Assembly (NCBI GenBank): GCA_032229885.1
Contig: JAVYAJ010000366.1
Span: 1 to 11,586, forward strand
From: Anammoximicrobium sp032229885
GTDB lineage: Bacteria > Planctomycetota > Planctomycetia > Pirellulales > Pirellulaceae
DNA length: 11,586 bases
Direction: 5' to 3'
In this document: piece by piece, positions 7,119-11,586 of the stretch
How positions within the stretch are numbered: the first letter of the stretch is position 1
How the letters are laid out: every line of letters starts with the position of its first letter
The notes under the pieces: model-generated
The model's input: only the letters and a program-made list of their open reading frames with translations
What the model was told of the DNA's origin: nothing
The model's database searches: none
Translations under genes and position numbers: made by a program

Positions 7119-7157
7119 GATGAGCACGGATGAACACGGATAGCAGGGATGAAGAAC
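7119..7157. repeat. Degenerate 10-bp tandem repeat cluster
   Basis: Four imperfect units run head to tail: GATGAGCACG (7119-7128), GATGAACACG (7129-7138), GATAGCAGG (7139-7147) and GATGAAGAAC (7148-7157). Read on the minus strand this produces peptide-like strings such as IRVHPCSSV. From memory, that string recurs in spurious hypothetical proteins of planctomycetes and similar bacteria, marking a widespread non-coding repeat. A search would be needed to confirm this. Confidence 0.7.
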
Positions 7158-7202
7158 AACGGTTAGCCGCGATGTCTTATTCGTATGATCCGTGGCCCTC
7201 TT

Positions 7203-7250
7203 CAATATTTCGTGGCCCTTGTTTGGTTGCGGCTGCTGGCCGCGCTAGGC
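7203..7250 (+). repeat. 48-bp dispersed repeat, copy B
   Basis: Second copy of the repeat at 51-98, matching at 44 of 48 positions in the same orientation. Here it is in non-coding DNA, 45 bp after the 10-bp repeat cluster. A short direct repeat of CGTGGCCCT occurs at 7191-7199 and again at 7211-7219, overlapping its left end. Both copies therefore sit next to simple tandem repeats. Confidence 0.85.
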
Positions 7251-7418
7251 GCCGTCAGGACCAAACCCAGGGAGGGATCGTTGCGGCCTTCGGACCGTGA
7301 GAGTCTCGTACGCTGGCAAGTGCAGCCGACGCGCAAGTCGAAATTGGGCAGCGTCCGCGTCGCGCGGTGCAGTGCGGCTCGGCGCACGGCGCACGTGCAG
7401 CAAGCCGCGGTCGTTCAG

Positions 7419-7607
7419 CTATACGATCGCCTCGGTGGGCGCATCGCTGGGCCAGAGCGCCGACAGCAGTGGGATTGTCGCCGGACGCTCGGGTTCGCCC
7501 GCCGCCAGCCAGAAACGCCGGCGAAAGCGACGCGACCGATGGAATGCGTACCAACGTCGCTTGGCTTCGTCCGGGCTGCTTCTGCGTTTGCGTTTTCCGT
7601 CTGGCAT
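7419..7607 (-). CDS. Doubtful small basic ORF
   Basis: This 62-codon frame starts at ATG 7607 and ends in TAG. It encodes a strongly basic first half (KRKRRSS near 5-11, then RSRRFRRRFW at 24-33) followed by a neutral, Pro/Ala-rich second half (EPERPATIPLLSALWPSD). I recognise no family. Third-position GC is roughly 70 percent by hand count, not decisive in this GC-rich DNA. There is no clear Shine-Dalgarno sequence. It is listed because it reads more like a protein than the other frames of the gap, but chance is the simplest explanation. Confidence 0.2.
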   Translation of the reverse strand: MPDGKRKRRSSPDEAKRRWYAFHRSRRFRRRFWLAAGEPERPATIPLLSALWPSDAPTEAIV

Positions 7608-8130
7608 CGGATCATTCCCACGGCTAGATTCAGGACATCATCGGCCTCTCCGCAACACCGTATCGACGACAATCGTCGCTCGGCTTTGCGAAAAGGCCAT
7701 CCTGCCTTGCCGCCGACATTCAGCTTGCAAAAGCGACGATTGCCACGAAACGCACGCGTCGGCTCGTAATTTGCGACTTGCCAGCAGAAGCTGTTTGACT
7801 TTTCGAAACCCGCGCGCCGGCCGCCGCGCTGGACGCACTCTCGGCGGGCCGCGGCATCGACGATTCCGCGTCGTGGACAAGCGGCGCGTTGGCGAGCGTC
7901 CCGCACGGCGTGCAGTGGATGGACGCGCTTCGTCGCGTCCGCATCGCGAGCCGACGGCCACGACAGAGCGTGGCCCTCCACGGTTGCACGCGTTTGCGTC
8001 GACGGATACGCTGCAACGTGATGAACTAGGCAACAACCGCCCGTGGTGGACGGTGACGTCTGACTTGCGGCCTTTTCGCACGGAGCCTGACACTCGTGCG
8101 ACCATTCCCGCCCGCGCGCCGCACAGCAAC

Positions 8131-8134
8131 GGAG
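8131..8134 (+). promoter_or_regulatory. Ribosome binding site of the glycoside hydrolase
   Basis: GGAG lies eleven bases before ATG 8146. With the typical signal peptide that follows, it favours this start over the long upstream in-frame extension. Confidence 0.5.
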
Positions 8135-8145
8135 ACATCCAACTC

Positions 8146-10683
8146 ATGACGCGACTTGCTTGGACCGCGACCCTCGTCCTGCTTGGCGGTGTCGGCGCCG
8201 CCAACCTGCAGGCTGCCTGTCCCATCATCCCGGCGCCCAAAGCGTATCACGACACGGGTCGGACGCTCGAACTGTCGCCCGCGGCAACCGCGATCGTCGT
8301 CGGCGCGCGGGCGACCGACGCCGAGCAGTATGCCGCGGCGCAGTTCCAAACGCACGTCCAGCGGCGATTCCAATCGCGCCTGCCGATCGTCACCGAGGAT
8401 GCGATTCCCGCTCAGTGCCGCCACATCTTTGCGTTCGGCCAGCGAACAACGCACGCGACGCTGGACCGTCTGTGCCAAGCGCGGCAGATCGATCTATCGG
8501 CGACGTCACCCGGCGACGATGGGTTCGTCATCGAATTCGTCGAAGACGCCGATCGACAGGTGATCCTGGTCGGCGGCAGCAACCCGCGAGGCGTGGTATA
8601 TGGCCAGAACGCTTTGTTCGATCTGTTGCGCAGCGACGACCAGCGTCTCGTGCTGCCGATCGTATCCGTCCGCGACTGGCCCAGCATCGCCTGGCGCGGC
8701 CGGCCGCATTGGCGAGTCCGGCTGCATTTGGCGCCCGGTGTGTTCGATTGCTATGCCCGCTATCGGCTCAACTTCACCGATCTGCGCGATGGGCCCAACG
8801 GCATCGGGATGTTCGGCATCCCTCCCGATTTCCCGCTCGATCTTCCGGTGCTGGAACAAGCCCTGGCACAGGCCCATCGCCGCGGCATGTTCGTCTACGG
8901 CACGGTCTTCTGCGGCGTACCGCCCGAGCGATTCGACGCGGCCATCAAGCGGTTCGAAGATCTGATCGCGCTGGGCGTCGACGGGATCTGGATCTCGTTC
9001 GACGATCCCGGCCCGGGAAACCGAGCGCCGGAGATCATCCGCCGCGCGCTCGAGTGCGGCCGTCGCCACGGCATGACCGGACGGCGGGTCGCAAACACCC
9101 AGCCGGCCGGCTCGTACAACATCATCGACACCGAGTTCAATCGCCAGACGGCGGCCATCCCCGAGTATGCGGCCACGAAATGGTTCTTCACCCGCGTGCC
9201 GTGCCGCTCGGATCTCGAGGCCACCCGCGAGCTCGGTTTGAAACTGCTGCCGGGCTGGTGGCACAACATGGTGGCCGGCGTTCCCGGCGGGTTCCTGCAC
9301 AACGCGCACATCGCGGTCGGGATGCGCACCGACGGCAAGCCGGGCTATCTGGAGATGCAGCCGCTGACGCACGGCTGGGGCGCGCCGGACTACGACAAGA
9401 TCCGCGACGCCGACCAGTACACCGACACGGTGATGGTCTGGGCCTTGTGGGACGGATGGCCCGAGGAATACGTGCTCGGCGCGCTGGGCATCTGGTCCTG
9501 GAACCCGGCCGGGCATGATTGGAATGCCACGCGCCGCGCCGTGTACCGCGATGTGTACGGCCCGAGGCAGGTTGATCTGGCGATGGACGTCGACGACAAG
9601 CACGTCGCCTTGAAATCGCTGTTCCACATGCCCGAGCGGCGCTACGAACCGAACAAGGGTTGGCCCTGTCGGCTCAGACGCGTCGAGGATCGCTCGAAAG
9701 CCTTGGCGTTGATCGACGAACTAGAATCCCTGCACGCCCGACTCCGCGCGCAAGCGCCGGCCGAGACGCTGCTCGATCCGGGGCGGCTCGAAGCCACCTA
9801 TTTGGAACCGTTGCAGGCGACGCTGACCTACGCCCGCCGCACGGCCACGTTGGACTATCCGGAATATTCGCTGCCGGATTTCGAATCGAAGATGATCTCG
9901 CTGGTCGACGCGGGCCAATCCGACGAGGCCGCTGCGCTGGTGGCCTCCGTGCGTCAGCAAGTGAACACCCAGTTGACGCGCATCGAAGCCGAGCTGGGCG
10001 ACTTGAAGGGGATCGACACGTATACGGAGTTCTGGAGACAGCAGGTGTCGAGCCCGGACGTCTGGCAGGCTCGCGTCCAACAGCGCCGCGGGCAGATGCA
10101 ACAGTTCTATCAACAACTGGTCGCCGACGGTTTTGCGCCCGTGTTGGTCGACGCCCGTCTCGAGGACAAAGACTACGCAGACCTGTTTGCGCTGCTGCCC
10201 TCGCCGCCGGCCGGGCCCGTCGTGGCCGAGCTCGCCGCGGATCAATGGCTGGCCGCGCCGCCGCGTTGGCAAGGCCGCTGGGCGATCGGCCCGCTTGCTT
10301 GGCAAGGCCGCACGTTGTCCGCCATCGCGTTCCCGCGCCACACGGCCTCGAAGGTGGGTGACTATGCCGAGCTTCGCACCACGGTGCAGACGCCCGCTTT
10401 CCAGGGTCGGCTGCTGCTGGATCTGTTCGTCCAGGACACAAAGTTCGATTTGCAATACACCAAATACCGCTTCATGGAGCTGTGGGTCGGCGACACGCGG
10501 ATCTGGCAAGAGGATGCGTCCGATTCCCGCGACGGCCACGAGTGGCTCTCGCTGGACATCACCAAGCTCGCCACGCCGGGCCAACCGCTCGCGCTGCGTT
10601 TCCGCGTCGAAGACCGCCGCCCCGTAGGCTGCTACGGCACCGCCACCTTCCTCGGCCCCCTCCGTCTGCGCACCACCGACTAG
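8146..10683 (+). CDS. Secreted GH84/GH20-like glycoside hydrolase
   Basis: This 845-residue exported protein probably removes N-acetylhexosamine residues from glycans outside the cytoplasm. Residues 1-23 form a signal peptide (TRLAW, hydrophobic core, LQA). About 26-180 match the alpha/beta domain that precedes GH20 and GH84 catalytic barrels (IPAPKAY, GDDGFVIE, VGGSNPRGVVYGQNALFDLL). A barrel follows (about 182-470) with GIWISFDDPGPG (280-291). The adjacent Asp286-Asp287 sit where GH84 enzymes carry their catalytic pair. IWSWNPAGHDWNATRRAVY (449-467) resembles the family's 'WNP' segment. A helical region (510-660) and a beta-rich C-terminal domain (about 690-845) that may bind carbohydrate complete it. 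GH84 assignment is from motif memory; the typical GH84 opening 'GFYG.PW' is not evident, so a neighbouring unclassified family is possible. No transporter or sulfatase lies next to it in the window. Confidence 0.75.
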   Translation: MTRLAWTATLVLLGGVGAANLQAACPIIPAPKAYHDTGRTLELSPAATAIVVGARATDAEQYAAAQFQTHVQRRFQSRLPIVTEDAIPAQCRHIFAFGQRTTHATLDRLCQARQIDLSATSPGDDGFVIEFVEDADRQVILVGGSNPRGVVYGQNALFDLLRSDDQRLVLPIVSVRDWPSIAWRGRPHWRVRLHLAPGVFDCYARYRLNFTDLRDGPNGIGMFGIPPDFPLDLPVLEQALAQAHRRGMFVYGTVFCGVPPERFDAAIKRFEDLIALGVDGIWISFDDPGPGNRAPEIIRRALECGRRHGMTGRRVANTQPAGSYNIIDTEFNRQTAAIPEYAATKWFFTRVPCRSDLEATRELGLKLLPGWWHNMVAGVPGGFLHNAHIAVGMRTDGKPGYLEMQPLTHGWGAPDYDKIRDADQYTDTVMVWALWDGWPEEYVLGALGIWSWNPAGHDWNATRRAVYRDVYGPRQVDLAMDVDDKHVALKSLFHMPERRYEPNKGWPCRLRRVEDRSKALALIDELESLHARLRAQAPAETLLDPGRLEATYLEPLQATLTYARRTATLDYPEYSLPDFESKMISLVDAGQSDEAAALVASVRQQVNTQLTRIEAELGDLKGIDTYTEFWRQQVSSPDVWQARVQQRRGQMQQFYQQLVADGFAPVLVDARLEDKDYADLFALLPSPPAGPVVAELAADQWLAAPPRWQGRWAIGPLAWQGRTLSAIAFPRHTASKVGDYAELRTTVQTPAFQGRLLLDLFVQDTKFDLQYTKYRFMELWVGDTRIWQEDASDSRDGHEWLSLDITKLATPGQPLALRFRVEDRRPVGCYGTATFLGPLRLRTTD

Positions 10684-10698
10684 GGCCGCATGCGGCCC
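10683..10698 (+). terminator. Perfect 16-bp palindrome at the hydrolase stop
   Basis: GGGCCGCATGCGGCCC is its own reverse complement and begins on the last base of the hydrolase TAG. It would fold into a very stable stem at the 3' end of the message. No U-tract follows, so it may act in transcript protection or factor-assisted termination rather than as a classical terminator. Confidence 0.45.
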
Positions 10699-10962
10699 GC
10701 GAAGTCTCGACCAACCGGCCGTTCGTCGATTGCCCCAACGAATAAGCGTTCGTGCAGCAGCCGGGACGATTGCCCCATACGTCGTTCGACAAAGACAGCC
10801 TCAGTTCGTATCGTGTCCGCGCGATACGACCTGAGACGCAGCCCTTTAAAGCTACCACGTACGTCAGACCACGGTGGAATTCCGTGAATCTGGTGAAATA
10901 TGGCAATGTGGGGGGGCGGGAAGTTTCCATCTAGGACCAGTCGAACCAGCAGCCCGGCGGTA
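10699..10962. other. Non-coding stretch before the insertion sequence
   Basis: No gene is called. The stretch contains a dyad CACGG/CCGTG (10870-10874 with 10882-10886) around GGAATTCC, a run of seven Gs (10910-10916), and AT-richer sequence than the hydrolase gene. The left end of the insertion sequence may lie here, but no terminal repeat can be identified without the right end. Confidence 0.5.
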
Positions 10963-11000
10963 GAATGGAGGGACGGAGTCAGTTTTCTCCGCCCATTCCA
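10963..11000 (+). repeat. Bulged inverted repeat ahead of the transposase
   Basis: GAATGG (10963-10968) pairs with CCATTC (10993-10998), and CGGAG (10974-10978) pairs with CTCCG (10987-10991), with a few unpaired bases between the two stems and TCAGTTTT as the loop. It sits 22-59 bp before the transposase ATG. It could sequester signals upstream of the transposase ribosome binding site, as some insertion sequences do to limit their own expression, or be part of the element's end. Both are inference. Confidence 0.5.
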
Positions 11001-11021
11001 CGGAGAGGTACGACGTCGTTG

Positions 11022-11586
11022 ATGGATACGCTGGTCGATCGCTTCACCAAGGACGCCCCCGTGGCTGTTATGACGCGAGCCTTGTTCGCCAATAGTCTCG
11101 CTCCGAAGGAATTGGATGCCATTTTCCAGGACTGTGCCGAGAAGCAATACGAAGGCGAACTCTTGTACTCTACCGCGGTACATCTGCTCGCGTTGGCGGT
11201 GACAAAGCAACAGCCCGCACTCAACAAGGCGTACCGACAGCATCAGGACTCGATCAACGTTTCAGTGACGGCGGTCTATCAGAGGCTGCTTGGCGTCGAG
11301 TTGCCAATGACGCGGAAATTGGTGCGTCGTACCGCCGGAAAAATGGCGCAAGTGCTGGACCGCGTGGGGTGGTCCGAAGGCCCACTGATTCCCGGTTACG
11401 AGACCAGAGTTTTGAACGGCTTCCACTCGCGGGGTACGGAACACCGCATCAAAGAAACGCGCTCGCTGAGGGCGACGCCGTTGCCGGGGCAATGCCTGGC
11501 GGTGCTGGATCCGCAACGGCATTTGCTGGTCGATATCTATCCCTGCGAGGACGGCCATGCCCAAGAGCGGAGTATCCTGCCGGAAC
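11022..11586 (+). CDS. IS4-family transposase, partial, predicted catalytic Asp replaced by Asn
   Basis: The first 188 residues of a DDE transposase are present; the frame runs off the right edge. AVMTRALFANSLAPKELDAI (15-34), EKQYEGELLYST (40-51), SVTAVYQRLLGVE (81-93), LIPGYETRVLNGFH (122-135), TEHRIKETR (139-147) and DIYPCEDGHAQERS (171-184) follow an IS4-family pattern closely. Where relatives read ILDGNHL, this protein reads VLNGFHS: the first catalytic Asp is Asn132 (codon AAC, 11415-11417). That one-base change from GAC would be expected to stop cutting. Start ATG 11022 fits the family's N-terminus. GGAGAGG at 11002-11008 is the likely ribosome binding site, nearer to an adjoining TTG at 11019. 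ATG 10965 is in frame but adds residues not typical of the family. Confidence 0.9.
   Translation, partial: MDTLVDRFTKDAPVAVMTRALFANSLAPKELDAIFQDCAEKQYEGELLYSTAVHLLALAVTKQQPALNKAYRQHQDSINVSVTAVYQRLLGVELPMTRKLVRRTAGKMAQVLDRVGWSEGPLIPGYETRVLNGFHSRGTEHRIKETRSLRATPLPGQCLAVLDPQRHLLVDIYPCEDGHAQERSILPE

Larger units (their letters stand above)
7251..8145. other. Gap upstream of the glycoside hydrolase
   Basis: About 900 bp without a defensible gene, apart from one doubtful 62-codon minus-strand frame at 7419-7607. The hydrolase frame stays open backwards to 7297, but that 283-codon extension is Arg/Ser-rich, ends in front of a normal signal peptide, and is not called. A hairpin GGACGCG/CGCGTCC (7921-7940) extends by GAT/ATC past two unpaired bases. 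No clear promoter for the hydrolase was found. Confidence 0.6.
10963..11586 (+). mobile_element. IS4-family insertion sequence, left part only
   Basis: The transposase gene with the inverted repeat just before it marks the left part of an IS4-family element entering from the right edge. Exact ends and target duplications are not visible. Its composition is less GC-rich than the hydrolase gene, consistent with a separate origin. The changed catalytic residue suggests that this copy is inactive by itself. Confidence 0.6.

Noticed and set aside
6488..7159. 223-codon minus-strand frame starting in the 10-bp repeat
   Set aside because: The N-terminus is translated from a non-coding repeat, and the rest is low-complexity Arg/Ser/Pro sequence without domains.
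7297..8145. Open 283-codon extension in frame with the glycoside hydrolase
   Set aside because: The sequence is Arg/Ser-rich without domain features, and a good signal peptide with an upstream GGAG begins at 8146. An absence of stops over this length is plausible in GC-rich DNA.
10680..11243. 187-codon minus-strand frame
   Set aside because: It is antisense to the start of the IS4 transposase and crosses the inverted repeat. No domain.

Overview
The window looks like chromosomal DNA from a high-GC planctomycete, most likely of the Pirellulales type. The evidence is the style of the GltX protein (a KLSKRKL signature loop), a glutaminyl-tRNA synthetase next to it, long gene-poor gaps full of short repeats, and a large secreted glycoside hydrolase. 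This lineage call comes from memory of protein families; no marker gene was searched.

Layout from left to right. Positions 1-98 hold a seven-copy heptamer array and a 48-bp dispersed repeat whose second copy lies at 7203-7250. The repeat runs into a small lipoprotein-type c-type cytochrome gene (75-593, +). One in-frame TAG splits this gene, cutting the heme-binding CxxCH segment off from the N-terminal part. Facing it on the minus strand is a compact aminoacylation block read from 4733 down to 750: gltX, glnS, and a stand-alone GNAT acetyltransferase resembling the C-terminal domain of N-acetylglutamate synthase. The last two genes overlap by ATGA. All three products are linked, firmly or by inference, to glutamate or glutamine. 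The gltX leader is long and carries two adjoining hairpins and a possible promoter.

Further right, 5227-6462 (-) encodes a six-segment membrane protein with a charged Ala/Pro-rich tail and no recognised family. The stretch 6463-8145 has no gene I can defend. It holds a degenerate 10-bp repeat cluster, the second copy of the 48-bp repeat, several hairpins and one doubtful 62-codon ORF. A large secreted GH84/GH20-like hydrolase (8146-10683, +) follows, ending in a perfect 16-bp palindrome. After a short non-coding stretch with a bulged inverted repeat, the window ends inside an IS4-family transposase gene (11022 onward, +). Its predicted first catalytic aspartate is asparagine.

I see no CRISPR array, phage module, defence island or clearly new multi-gene system. 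The observations most worth checking are the nonsense-split cytochrome fused to a dispersed repeat, the glutamate-centred operon with its structured leader, and the repeat-rich gap at 6463-8145.
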